Positions 26,854 to 35,005 of a stretch of DNA of 64,000 nt are shown piece after piece. The stretch's first letter is position 1. Every line of letters starts with the position of its first letter. The translations under genes and the position numbers were made by a program. The notes beneath the pieces were generated by a model. It searched no databases and was not told the origin of the DNA. It saw only the letters and a list, made by a program, of their open reading frames with translations. This DNA comes from Candidatus Obscuribacterales bacterium (lineage in GTDB: Bacteria > Cyanobacteriota > Vampirovibrionia > Obscuribacterales > Obscuribacteraceae), in NCBI GenBank assembly GCA_019750335.1, contig JAIEOQ010000008.1:496001-560000 (forward strand). Reading direction: 5' to 3'.

Positions 26854-28086
26854 TTAGCTCGCGCTCTCGTCGCTGCTGGTGGCCTCCGCCGCAGCAGCCT
26901 TCTCGGCGTTGCGGAACTCACCGGCGTTGACGCGCTTCACCGTCACCGAGGCGTCTTCCGACTTGATCTCGGTCACCTTGGTGTAGATCGTCTTGCCGAC
27001 GGTGGCGATGGTCGCTCGCGGCGCGTTGATGTTGGCCTCCGGCAGGAAAGCTTCGAGCAAGCCGTGAGCATCGAGCGTCACGACCAACCCGTTACCGACA
27101 CCGAGATCGCGCACCACCCGACCTTGGCAGTAGCTGCCGACGGCGAGCGATTCGAGCAGGGCGCCGGCTTGCTCTTCGCGAGCTTGCTTTTGCGCCAGAC
27201 GAACCGCACCGCTTTCCGACAAGCTGAACAAGGTCTGGCCGCGCTCGCCCTTGACCGCCGGTTCCTTCACCGTCACCCGGTCGATCAGCACGTTCAGCGT
27301 CTGACCGATGACGAGATTCTCCGAACGCACCGGCAGATCCGCATGTTCCGGACCGCGTTCCGCTTCGCTGCTCGGCAGTTGACCACGGAAGTGCAGCAGA
27401 CCGTCGACAACGACCAGCTCGCCATCGACCTCGGCCGAGGCGATCCGGACGAAGTGACCGCAGAGCTTTCGGCCGTCGGCCATTTTGCCGAAGTACTCGC
27501 CGACGACCACCGCATCGGGGATCAGCTTACCCGCTTCGAGGCCGGCGATCAGCTGATCGCGAGCCGTGTCGAGAGCGACACGCTTGTCGAGGAGCAGCTG
27601 TTTCCGCGAAGCGATGATGCGCGCATCGCGGCCCTCCTCTTCGTTCACCGTCAAGACGACGGCGTCGAACTCGTCGCCCGGCTTGGCGTTGGCGTATTGC
27701 TCGTCGCGGTCCTTCACGCGCAACGAGTGCAGCTCGCTCACCGGGACGAGGGCATTGCGGCCACCCACCTCGATGAAGCTGACGAGCAGGTTGCCCGGCT
27801 TGCCGTCCGGTCGGTCGAGCTTTTTGACGACCCGGACCTTGTGACGCTCACCCACGGCGACCTTCACCGGTTGCGTCTTGCGCGCCGGACCGCGATGCTG
27901 CGGTTTGGCCGGAGCCGGCGAGGACGAATGCGCGCCGATGACGAGGCCGACCGTTTCGGCACCGGGTTCGCCAACGCGAATTTCGGTGACGCCGGGGGCG
28001 ACCTGTTCGGTGACGGCGGGGGCCGGAGCGGCGACGGCGGCGGCGACATCCGAGGCGACGACGGTGGTGTTCAAATCATGCGACAT
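26854..28086 (-). CDS. S1-domain-like RNA-binding protein
   Basis: 410 aa from the ATG at 28086 (GGGAG 7 bases upstream). At least two S1-type OB folds are visible. One is around 77-165 (VGERHKVRVVKKLD through RIIASRKQLL, with VPVSELHSL in the position of the usual hVSELs motif). A second is around 310-385 (VGSYCQGRVVRDLG, EAFLPEANINAPRAT, KTIYTKVTEI). A divergent one may lie between them. Ribosomal protein S1 and relatives bind mRNA and help translation initiation. The alanine- and proline-rich first 65 residues look disordered. It is not the standard rpsA length or layout. Confidence 0.8.
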   Translation of the reverse strand: MSHDLNTTVVASDVAAAVAAPAPAVTEQVAPGVTEIRVGEPGAETVGLVIGAHSSSPAPAKPQHRGPARKTQPVKVAVGERHKVRVVKKLDRPDGKPGNLLVSFIEVGGRNALVPVSELHSLRVKDRDEQYANAKPGDEFDAVVLTVNEEEGRDARIIASRKQLLLDKRVALDTARDQLIAGLEAGKLIPDAVVVGEYFGKMADGRKLCGHFVRIASAEVDGELVVVDGLLHFRGQLPSSEAERGPEHADLPVRSENLVIGQTLNVLIDRVTVKEPAVKGERGQTLFSLSESGAVRLAQKQAREEQAGALLESLAVGSYCQGRVVRDLGVGNGLVVTLDAHGLLEAFLPEANINAPRATIATVGKTIYTKVTEIKSEDASVTVKRVNAGEFRNAEKAAAAEATSSDESAS

Positions 28087-29033
28087 GGTAGATCTCCCTA
28101 GTACAGAAAGTGATTTCGGACAAATGCAGAAGATGCCGATTGCTGTCCAGGCAAATCGACATTCCATTTCCGCGCGACAGCGCATACTCACTTCAGGTCC
28201 AAATCCGATAAGAAGCCCATGTCCCGAACCTCAATAGAGGTATTTTTGGGATGCTGTAATAGCCATTGGGTCTTGAAAGGGATTTGAGCCGGACCTGTTT
28301 TGAGTTGGAAATGAAGGAATAACTAACGCTATGAAATTGAAAGGACTAAATACAACTAAATAGTGGCACCCCATATATATGAATAACTAAAGTGACTGAG
28401 ATCCTCTTCTCAAGCCGGCTTAGGAGAATCATTTCTATAGAGAAGCGTTCGCAAACGCAGTAAATTCGTGACTGCTTAAAAGAAGGAAGATGGGAAAATC
28501 ACCACTGAGATTCAAGTGCGCTCAACTAACTCAGCTAGAGAAGTATCTAATCTTTGTTTGAAAATGGCTAAATCATGGGATTTCAGAAGATCACTTCAAT
28601 TTTCCAAAATTAGCAAACCAAAACGGACTGATTCTTTGGTCAGCAAAAAATTTTGCTCGCAAACAGCTAGTTAAAAATCCGCGCTAGCTAGTGAATACGT
28701 TGCAAAGAAAACTGCCGAAAAACGGCTATATTAGAGGGTTGCAGAAGTTAGTATAAAGACTTAAAAGTCATGATCTGGGAGAAACCGTAGATCACCACCT
28801 GTTTCTCAACAGGATTAACCTCAGATCATCTTTCTATCTATTAGTTATATACGTTAGGGTCAGATTATCTCTTATCCCTCTTTCAATTACGGTCTTTCGA
28901 ACAAGCGCAATTTCAATAAAAAAACCTCGCCCATATATCAGCACACGCTGACCGGGCTGCGCATTTGTTTATGACTGTGCTTGAAAGATGGATAAGCATG
29001 AGTTTCACCAACTGTTTTTCCGGGAGATTTGCC
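28087..29033. other. 947-bp non-coding divergent region
   Basis: No supported gene. It separates the S1 gene (minus) from the FN-repeat cluster (plus). It is A+T rich with many stop codons in all frames, and must hold two promoters. A structured stretch lies at 28770-28829. Confidence 0.45.
28770..28829 (+). other. Two-stem structured element upstream of the FN-repeat cluster
   Basis: An outer 8-bp stem ATGATCTG / CAGATCAT encloses a perfect 6-bp hairpin CCTGTT-TCTC-AACAGG. It lies about 200 bases before the first FN-repeat gene. It could be a leader RNA element or a DNA site; strand is not certain. Confidence 0.4.
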
Positions 29034-29456
29034 ATGCGCACGACGACGAAAAGTTTTGCTGCTTTGAACCGCGCTCTTGCCGGATTCGGCTACAGCTTAG
29101 CGGACATGGTCAAACACGGCGTCGACCTCGATGCCTTGAACGACCACTTCATCCACGCACCGGAACCGCTGGTTTTCTTAGCAGCGTTCATCGACGCCCT
29201 GGACGAAGATCGTATCAACCTGGAGGACTTCAACGGTCGTCTCGACCTCGAAGAACTCACCACCGCCGAAGCTCGCTTGAATTGCGGCGTGTACACCCAA
29301 GGATTACTCGCACTCAACGAGGACATCTATCACGGGCTACCCGACTGCCCCTTCAAGCGAGTGCTGATCGCTTGCTACGATGAGCCGCGCTGCCGCACGA
29401 CTCCTCGTAAGTGCGCCGCCAATCGTTCGCTTGCCTGCCTAGGCGAAAGCATTTAG
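29034..29456 (+). CDS. FN-repeat family protein 1
   Basis: 140 aa from the ATG at 29034 (GGGAG 7 bases upstream). It contains one copy of a helical unit shared by six genes in this cluster: a GFGYSLADM lead helix, then VDLDALNDHF, then a helix, then NLEDFNGRLDLEEL and a closing helix ending in LALNED. The C-terminal 25 residues are Cys- and Arg-rich (RCRTTPRKCAANR) and may bind metal or nucleic acid. No known family recognised. Confidence 0.8.
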   Translation: MRTTTKSFAALNRALAGFGYSLADMVKHGVDLDALNDHFIHAPEPLVFLAAFIDALDEDRINLEDFNGRLDLEELTTAEARLNCGVYTQGLLALNEDIYHGLPDCPFKRVLIACYDEPRCRTTPRKCAANRSLACLGESI

Positions 29457-29477
29457 CCGGCAAGAATTGTCAACCCC

Positions 29478-29507
29478 AGGGCGGGAGGAGAATTTTTCTC
29501 CCGCCCT
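29478..29507 (+). other. Intergenic hairpin after FN-repeat gene 1
   Basis: Stem AGGGCGGGAG / CTCCCGCCCT with a 10-base loop. No T-tract follows (CATCAAG), so it is more likely a processing or stabilising hairpin than a simple terminator. Confidence 0.6.
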
Positions 29508-29601
29508 CATCAAGTATGTGTTACCTTGGCGGCCGCCTGGCCGTCTTGTTTCTGTTCTGAAAGTCTGTTTCTCAACCCTCTGTTTTAAAGGAGAACTGGT
29601 T

Positions 29602-30006
29602 ATGGTCGCTATGATTTCGAATGATTCCGCCTTTCGTCAGTCCCTGAGCCGCTCGCAATGGAATCGGGTCCTCGCCGGCATGAGCTTCGATATCGCCAGT
29701 TACACGGCGATGGGCTTCAGCCGCCGCAAGGTACTCGACATCGTTCGGGCCGGCTACGCCGCCGACTTCGAGAAAGCCGTCAACAACGGCCTGCTCGTGT
29801 CGGAGTTCAACCAGGCGGATCTGACCGAAGAATACATGGAGAGCCTCGCGCTCTTCAATGACGTCGCCAGGCTCGCCGCCGCCAGCCCCTACGATCGGGC
29901 GACGACGATGATGGAAGGCGTTGCTCACTTGCTCGAAGCGCCGACGCGCCCGTACAACCGGGTGCTGCGCGTCCTCGAAGAAGTGTTCGATCGCCACACG
30001 CTCTAG
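29602..30006 (+). CDS. FN-repeat family protein 2
   Basis: 134 aa from the ATG at 29602 (AAAGGAG 8 bases upstream). It carries the unit in a shifted form: GFSRRKVLDIV, then AVNNGLLVSEFNQADLTEEYMES, then a closing helix ending in LFNDVARL. The EFNQ-LTEE part matches protein 3 closely. Function unknown. Confidence 0.8.
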   Translation: MVAMISNDSAFRQSLSRSQWNRVLAGMSFDIASYTAMGFSRRKVLDIVRAGYAADFEKAVNNGLLVSEFNQADLTEEYMESLALFNDVARLAAASPYDRATTMMEGVAHLLEAPTRPYNRVLRVLEEVFDRHTL

Positions 30007-30035
30007 AGTCGGAGCGCCAAGCCTAATGCCAACCA

Positions 30036-30065
30036 GAAGAGAGGCGGAGCAATCCGCCTCTCTTC
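30036..30065 (+). other. Intergenic hairpin after FN-repeat gene 2
   Basis: A perfect 13-bp stem GAAGAGAGGCGGA / TCCGCCTCTCTTC with GCAA loop (a GNRA tetraloop), followed by TTCG. Weak as a terminator; very stable as an RNA hairpin. Confidence 0.65.
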
Positions 30066-30118
30066 TTCGACAAGCGTATTGATTTCTGATTTTTACTTCT
30101 GCATAGAAAGACACTCTC

Positions 30119-30727
30119 ATGATCCCCATGGATCAAACGAAAGCCACGAAAGTAATCCGCGAAGCCGGCCTCAACTTGGAAGCGATGCTCGAAGTCGAGC
30201 TCGAATTGATCGCGCTGGGCAACTTCCTCGACGACGGCGGCGACGCCATCGTGCTGAAAGAAGCAGTGGAACAAGGCGAACTTAACGTCGCCGACTTCAA
30301 TTGGCGCAACCTGACGGAGGAAGATTACTTCTCCCGTCGCAAGCGAATCGGTGAGTTCAACGACGAGCTGCGCCTTGCCGTCGGACGCCCGACCGCCAAC
30401 GAACTGATTTCGTCGGCGCTACTCGGCACGGAGTACGACCTCGAGCAGATCATCAAGAGCGGGATTCGTCCGGATCCCCTGGCTCGAGGGCTCGAAGTCG
30501 GACTGGATCGCGATTTGTTCTTGGAAGCGCTGGGGAAACACCTCGATCCTCAGTGGTTCAACGAGCAAAATTTCGGCTTGTCCGGCGCGGAATGCACTCG
30601 GGCATTGCCGGGATTCTTCACCATGACCGAGTCGCCGACCCGGCTTCTGCCAGTCGACTGCTCTCCACGTCCCAACCCTCTGCAGGTCGCCGAGTTGCTG
30701 GCAGCGTTGCACGCCGAAACGGTTTAG
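30119..30727 (+). CDS. FN-repeat family protein 3 (two units)
   Basis: 202 aa. GAAAG lies 8 bases before the ATG. Two copies of the unit are visible. The first is at about 28-92, with LNVADFNWRNLTEEDY and a closing helix ending EFNDEL. The second is at about 120-180, with IRPDPLARGLEVGLDRDLF then PQWFNEQNFGLSGAE. The internal duplication shows the unit can be repeated within a chain. Confidence 0.8.
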   Translation: MIPMDQTKATKVIREAGLNLEAMLEVELELIALGNFLDDGGDAIVLKEAVEQGELNVADFNWRNLTEEDYFSRRKRIGEFNDELRLAVGRPTANELISSALLGTEYDLEQIIKSGIRPDPLARGLEVGLDRDLFLEALGKHLDPQWFNEQNFGLSGAECTRALPGFFTMTESPTRLLPVDCSPRPNPLQVAELLAALHAETV

Positions 30728-30772
30728 TGTTGTTTCTACCAATTTCACTTTTGCACGAAAGAAATTTCGATC

Positions 30773-31081
30773 ATGACGACTTCATCTGCAACTGATCGCG
30801 GCGCCGCTCTGGCAATCCTGCTCCAAGGTCGCGAGACCCAGGCCGCCGAACGGATTACCGAAGCCTTCGTCCAGCACAAGCTCAACACCGAAGAGCTAGT
30901 GGTGCAAGGCTTCGATCTCGACGTGCTGTGCGATCACCTCGCGCACAGCGAGTTCGACGTCCAAGTACTGTTCAACGCCGTCTTCAACGACTACCCGGTC
31001 AACTCGTTCAACGAGCACGAAGTGGGTAGCGCGGAGGAAATGCGCGAGTTCATGGAGGAATTGCGCGGCTACAACAGCTAA
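30773..31081 (+). CDS. FN-repeat family protein 4
   Basis: 102 aa. The unit is clear at about 43-102: GFDLDVLCDHLAHSEFDV, LFNAVFNDYPVNSFNEHEV, SAEEMREFMEELRGYN. The start ATG follows CGAAAGAAATTTCGATC. It is the shortest and cleanest example of one unit preceded by a 42-residue helical lead. Confidence 0.82.
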   Translation: MTTSSATDRGAALAILLQGRETQAAERITEAFVQHKLNTEELVVQGFDLDVLCDHLAHSEFDVQVLFNAVFNDYPVNSFNEHEVGSAEEMREFMEELRGYNS

Positions 31082-31117
31082 GCGCAGCATACTGCTCCAA
31101 AGCGCATAACCTGCGCG

Positions 31118-31165
31118 CCGCTCGTGGGTTGAAACGCCCACGCAAATCCGACGGTAATACTCGGA
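31118..31165 (+). repeat. 48-bp conserved double-hairpin element before tRNA, copy 1
   Basis: Matches 38924-38971 at 41 of 48 positions. It folds into GTGGG-N8-CCCAC and CCGA-N9-TCGG hairpins in both copies, and most differences fall in loops or flanks. It ends 4 bases before a tRNA-Thr gene. Confidence 0.75.
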
Positions 31166-31169
31166 TCGG

Positions 31170-31242
31170 GCTCTCATAGCTCAGTTGGCAGAGCGACGGA
31201 TTTGTAATCCGTAGGTCGTCGGTTCGAGCCCGACTGGGAGCT
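31170..31242 (+). tRNA. tRNA-Thr (anticodon TGT)
   Basis: 73 bases: acceptor GCTCTCA/TGGGAGC, D stem GCTC/GAGC, anticodon stem ACGGA/TCCGT with loop TTTGTAA, T arm GTCGG/CCGAC. Discriminator T, no encoded CCA. It differs from the copy at 31970 at only 4 positions. Confidence 0.96.
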
Positions 31243-31307
31243 CTTGTGTTTGTTCCGTTACTCAATTTTGCCCGCAACCGTTTCACCCCTATTTGGAGAT
31301 CACTGCC

Positions 31308-31943
31308 ATGCCTCAAGCTCGCAACACCATTGCAATCGCCGAAGCCGCCCTTAAGCCGTTCGGCTTCTCGCTGGCCTATCTCGTCCAGCGCTTCCGCTTG
31401 GACGTCGATGCCTTCGCCGACCACGTCGACGCCGGACTGAACGTGCCGCTCTTTCTGCGCGCTATGTTCGTCCACGACCTCGTGACCGAGCTGAACGAAT
31501 CGAAAGCTCCGGATAACTGCCGAGGCTACAACGTTTGGCTGCAAAGTCTCATCGAAGCCGCCGAAGCGGACGAGATGATGGTTTTCCGCTTCCACGAGAT
31601 CGACCGCCAAGAAATGCTCAGCCTCGGCATCGACTTGAACGTGCTCCTGCAGCACCTCAAGTACGGTCTCGACAAAGAGCTGCTCTTCGACGCGATCTTC
31701 GGTGACTTCGACATCGCCGGCTTCAACGCCCGCAAGCTCGAAGGCAGCGACGAAGAGTGCCTGCGTCAGGTCGCCGAGTACAACGCCAGCTTGGCTGCGT
31801 ACAACGGCGACGTCGAGTCGGTGCACGCGCATCCGGTCGACAGCGATGAAGTCTTGGTCTGCATCATCGTGATCGCGCCGGAGCCGACGCTTGTGGAACA
31901 GTTGGCCGCCAGCAGTCCGGCGACCAATTTCGCGAGCAACTAG
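31308..31943 (+). CDS. FN-repeat family protein 5 (two units)
   Basis: 211 aa from the ATG at 31308 (GGAG 9 bases upstream). The first unit begins GFSLAYLVQRFRLDVDAF and ends CRGYNVWLQSL. The second is GIDLNVLLQHLKYGLDKE, LFDAIFGDFDIAGFNAR, then SDEECLRQVAEYNASL. The C-terminal 45 residues form a separate short region with hydrophobic strand EVLVCIIVIAPE. It lies between two tRNA-Thr genes. Confidence 0.82.
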   Translation: MPQARNTIAIAEAALKPFGFSLAYLVQRFRLDVDAFADHVDAGLNVPLFLRAMFVHDLVTELNESKAPDNCRGYNVWLQSLIEAAEADEMMVFRFHEIDRQEMLSLGIDLNVLLQHLKYGLDKELLFDAIFGDFDIAGFNARKLEGSDEECLRQVAEYNASLAAYNGDVESVHAHPVDSDEVLVCIIVIAPEPTLVEQLAASSPATNFASN

Positions 31944-31969
31944 TTCAGGTCGAAAACGCATCTTGCGTG

Positions 31970-32042
31970 GCTCTCGTAGCTCAGTTGGTAGAGCGACGGA
32001 TTTGTAATCCGTAGGTCGTCGGTTCGAATCCGACTGGGAGCT
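31970..32042 (+). tRNA. tRNA-Thr (anticodon TGT), near-duplicate
   Basis: 73 bases: acceptor GCTCTCG/TGGGAGC (last pair G-T), anticodon loop TTTGTAA, T arm GTCGG/CCGAC. Identical to the gene at 31170 except at 4 positions, so the two come from a recent duplication. The upstream 48-bp element is not duplicated with it. Confidence 0.96.
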
Positions 32043-32083
32043 TTGTTCTAAACCTTCACTTTTCTACCCCGAGGAATAACAAT

Positions 32084-32503
32084 ATGTCTTCCGAACTCAA
32101 CCTCGACAAGCGCCTGGCAGCATTCTGGGTGCAGCTGACAATGAGCCGTGAGAATGCCGAACGGCGGCGCATCTGTTCGCAGCAGAACGTAAACGACAAA
32201 GAAAAAGACTGGTCGTTCCGAATGCTGCACTTTCGCTCGCTTCAACTGTGCCTGGCAAGTTTGACTCTGCTACGCACCGCTGAAGAATGCCTGGTCGGCA
32301 AACTACGCGGCTGGGATCTGAGCGACGAAGAAGAGAAAAACACCTGGTTGAAAGACCATGTAAAAGATTTGGCCGACAGAAGCGGCTTAGCTGCCGACCT
32401 TTTGCTCGATGCCATGGTTAGCGTCGCCGAGGCTATTCTCGCCGACGCTAACCACAAGTATGCGCTTTCGTTTGAAACCACGACCGACCGGACTTTCACT
32501 TAA
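32084..32503 (+). CDS. Unrecognised helical protein
   Basis: 139 aa, helical and charged, starting 41 bases after a tRNA gene; CCGAGGAATAACAAT precedes the ATG. It lacks the FN unit although it lies inside that cluster. The central helix around 50-70 (FRSLQLCLASLTLLRTAEEC) is amphipathic. Function unknown. Confidence 0.72.
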   Translation: MSSELNLDKRLAAFWVQLTMSRENAERRRICSQQNVNDKEKDWSFRMLHFRSLQLCLASLTLLRTAEECLVGKLRGWDLSDEEEKNTWLKDHVKDLADRSGLAADLLLDAMVSVAEAILADANHKYALSFETTTDRTFT

Positions 32504-32528
32504 CCATTTGCAAGAAAGGGGTTTCGCG

Positions 32529-32807
32529 ATGATCGACACTAACCTGGCCGTTGAAGAAGTTTTGGAAAACCTCGGCTTCAACACCGGCGACTTGCTCGAC
32601 AAGCACGTCGACCTCGAAGCGTTGCTGCAACGTCTCGACGAAGGGTTGCCGACGGCGACCGTTCAACAAGCGCTTGCCGCCGACATCGACCTGGCCGAAT
32701 TCGACGCCCGCCACGGCGGCGACACGCTTTCGGACTACGAAGCGGCTCTCGACCAGTTCTGCACCGACGCCAGCAGTCGCACCACGGCGGTTACTTCGGA
32801 AGACTAG
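32529..32807 (+). CDS. FN-repeat family protein 6
   Basis: 92 aa from the ATG at 32529 (AAGGGG 7 bases upstream). One unit: NLGFNTGDLLDKHVDLEALL, LDEGLPTATVQQALAADI, DLAEFDARHGGDTLSDYE. The FN of the family is FD here. It is strongly acidic. Confidence 0.82.
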   Translation: MIDTNLAVEEVLENLGFNTGDLLDKHVDLEALLQRLDEGLPTATVQQALAADIDLAEFDARHGGDTLSDYEAALDQFCTDASSRTTAVTSED

Positions 32808-32860
32808 TCATCAACGCGAGACAGGCGGTCTCGCATTTCAGAAGAACGAAAGGAAACGTT

Positions 32861-33241
32861 ATGCAGTTGAAAGATTTGCGCGAATTGGCGGCGCGCAAAA
32901 TGTGTGAATGCTCGGTTGGCGGGAATCGTCCCGCCAACCCTATGGCATTGCTCTTGGCTCTGGATGCAAGCTCGCTCGGATGCAGTCCGGCAGACTTTAT
33001 CACTCAGCCTGCTGTCAATACGTTGGCGCAACGTGCTTTCGATAAAGTGGCGATGCTCGCCGCTCTCGGACGCAGAAGCGCCATCGCTGCTTCGCCGAAC
33101 TTGCGAAATCAACAGCTCGCTTGCGAGCCTTGGTATCGCTTTTGGCAAATCGTCAACGAAGCCGCCGTCTCCGCTCAATCGCTGCCCATCAAAGAAAGCG
33201 ACATCGAGCAAGCAATGGCTGTCGTCAATCAGATGCGTTAG
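32861..33241 (+). CDS. Unrecognised small protein
   Basis: 126 aa; CGAAAGGAAACGTT precedes the ATG. Helical, with a GGNRPANPMALLLALDASSL segment near 20-40. No motif recognised. A short hairpin (GCGAGAC/GTCTCGC) lies in the gap before it. Confidence 0.7.
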   Translation: MQLKDLRELAARKMCECSVGGNRPANPMALLLALDASSLGCSPADFITQPAVNTLAQRAFDKVAMLAALGRRSAIAASPNLRNQQLACEPWYRFWQIVNEAAVSAQSLPIKESDIEQAMAVVNQMR

Positions 33242-33274
33242 TTTCAATCACATTCTCCAGAGGCTAGTTTCGAC

Positions 33275-33601
33275 ATGTCCGTTGCCACGACAAACCTACC
33301 TTTCAAGTTGGATGTTCTCATCTCCATCCTAAAAGGTAAATATATCGGCGAAGCCACGTTCTTCGCCGTGTTCGATTTGATCAAGCACTTGGGTTGCCCA
33401 AACCGGTTACAGCTCTTCGATGTGCAAGTTTTGCCTCATGCGGTTAACTACTGCAAAGCGGCAATCGAAGCACAACTCGAAGAACTGGCTACGCTGGTGG
33501 CTTCCCACGACGACGAACACGTGCTCACCGAAGCACGCTTCCGGTTCGGCGACACGCTTGAGCTGAGCGGCACCGGTCCTCGCGCCGATGTCGTTCTCTG
33601 A
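33275..33601 (+). CDS. Unrecognised small protein
   Basis: 108 aa, mostly helical, with VLISILKGKYIGEATFFAVF near the N-terminus and a strand-rich tail (ARFRFGDTLELSG). Weak ribosome site (CCAGAGGCTAGTTTCGAC). Function unknown. Confidence 0.68.
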   Translation: MSVATTNLPFKLDVLISILKGKYIGEATFFAVFDLIKHLGCPNRLQLFDVQVLPHAVNYCKAAIEAQLEELATLVASHDDEHVLTEARFRFGDTLELSGTGPRADVVL

Positions 33602-33664
33602 TAGTTGAGTTGATTTCATACCACCGAACGCCGCCTATGCGGCTCTTTATGGAGAGTTGGTTTC

Positions 33665-34453
33665 ATGATTAAGGAAACGATTAAGCAAACGTATTTCCGC
33701 GTGAAAAAGGGCGTGAAAGAAGAACAAGGGGAAGAAACCAAAACGAGCGTCGGCGAAGCGCTGATGCTCATTTGGAGTGACTACTACAGCCCCGAAGGAC
33801 CGTCCACCGGGCGCTGCCAGCAGATCACGCCGACCATGGTCGAAATCTTCGCCGAAGGGATCGGCTTCGACACCATTACGGTGTTCGAAGGCGAAGAGTC
33901 CGAAATGCGCCTGCTCGTGCTTGCTTGCCAAGCCGCGGAGGAAGCATTGCTGCGCATGGAAGCCGACCCGGAACTGCCGAACTCCTACCCGGCGACCTGC
34001 GCTTTGATGGCGGCATTCGAAGTGCAGGACGATCAGCAACGCGAGCTGCTGAAAGAGGCGAATGCGGACGGCAAGGTGTTGATGGCGGCGCTCTACATTC
34101 GGTTGAGCGGTCTCACCATCACCGAAGCGGCGAAGCATGTGATCGCCGCAATGCAGAAGTGCGTCCATTACGACAGCATTTGCCACTACGCCGAACTCGG
34201 CTACCGACACGGGGTATCCTTCGAACGGATGCTCGAAATCGGACAGCAGATCGGTGTGATGACGTTGTTCGATTACGATCGTCTCGCCGCGGAGATGTCG
34301 GTGCCCTTCGATTCGCTGCTTGCCGCCGGCAAGGTCGCTCACGAGCATCAATTGCCGATGTCTCACGACGACATGGAAGGGCTGATCAAGCTGGCTCAAG
34401 AGAGCAAACGGCCGCTTATCGATGTAATCGAAGAGATCGCCGTCGGCGAGTAG
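33665..34453 (+). CDS. Unrecognised helical-repeat-like protein
   Basis: 262 aa; GGAGAG lies before the ATG. It begins with a basic segment (KQTYFRVKKGVKEEQGEE), followed by a helical body. The second half (about 155-262) shows tandem helices with pattern YAELGYRHGVSFERML, QIGVMTLFDYDRLA and EMSVPFDSLLAAG, resembling a solenoid. It may be a distant relation of the FN proteins but lacks the FN signature. Confidence 0.75.
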   Translation: MIKETIKQTYFRVKKGVKEEQGEETKTSVGEALMLIWSDYYSPEGPSTGRCQQITPTMVEIFAEGIGFDTITVFEGEESEMRLLVLACQAAEEALLRMEADPELPNSYPATCALMAAFEVQDDQQRELLKEANADGKVLMAALYIRLSGLTITEAAKHVIAAMQKCVHYDSICHYAELGYRHGVSFERMLEIGQQIGVMTLFDYDRLAAEMSVPFDSLLAAGKVAHEHQLPMSHDDMEGLIKLAQESKRPLIDVIEEIAVGE

Positions 34454-34477
34454 CCAACGTTTGCTCAGTTCAAAACA

Positions 34478-34511
34478 CCGGGGAGCGTATCTTTTACGAG
34501 CCGCTCCCCGG
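34478..34511 (+). other. Intergenic hairpin
   Basis: A 10-bp perfect stem CCGGGGAGCG / CGCTCCCCGG with a 14-base loop, followed by TTCGATTTGTG. Same class as the other array hairpins without a T-run. Confidence 0.6.
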
Positions 34512-34559
34512 TTCGATTTGTGTTCGTGTTAGTTTCCACTACTTGTCCCGAGAACCACT

Positions 34560-34979
34560 ATGACCCCACAAATGGAAAAACGTACGTTGATTTTTGTCGC
34601 CGCGGCCACCCTGGTCATCTACCTCATCCACGCCGGATGCGGGTTGTTCAACGGCGCCCCCTTCGAGTTCGTGGCACCGGCATTCCTCTCCTGGGCCGCC
34701 GGCATCCTCTGCGGTTTTGCAAATCTTGTCGGACGGCTTTCCGCCGCCTACGACAACAAAGAGTCGACGATGTTTCCACGTCCCTTGGACGTCTCCCTCC
34801 GGCTCTGTACGGCATACGTGCTGATACTCATGCTCCTCCAGCTTGAGGTGCCCGTCTGTCTTGTGGTTGCGTTTGTGTTTGCGTTCTGTTCATATCTCGG
34901 TTACCGGAGCGAAGCGAATCATCTTCGTCCGGCCGCCGCTGTTGATGATTCACCTAAACCTATACCCGCGAAAATGTAG
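34560..34979 (+). CDS. Four-helix membrane protein
   Basis: 139 aa with four hydrophobic segments (about 9-25, 38-56, 83-98, 101-115) and a polar C-terminal tail of about 25 residues. CCGAGAACCACT precedes the ATG; a second ATG lies 12 bases in. Function unknown. Confidence 0.75.
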   Translation: MTPQMEKRTLIFVAAATLVIYLIHAGCGLFNGAPFEFVAPAFLSWAAGILCGFANLVGRLSAAYDNKESTMFPRPLDVSLRLCTAYVLILMLLQLEVPVCLVVAFVFAFCSYLGYRSEANHLRPAAAVDDSPKPIPAKM

Positions 34980-35005
34980 CGGGCTTTTCTTCAAGGACAA
35001 CTGTC

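Noticed and set aside
27064-28101. A 345-codon open frame on the plus strand across the S1-repeat gene
   Set aside because: Antisense to a real gene with a good start and RNA-binding motifs. The frame is arginine- and aspartate-rich without a ribosome site.
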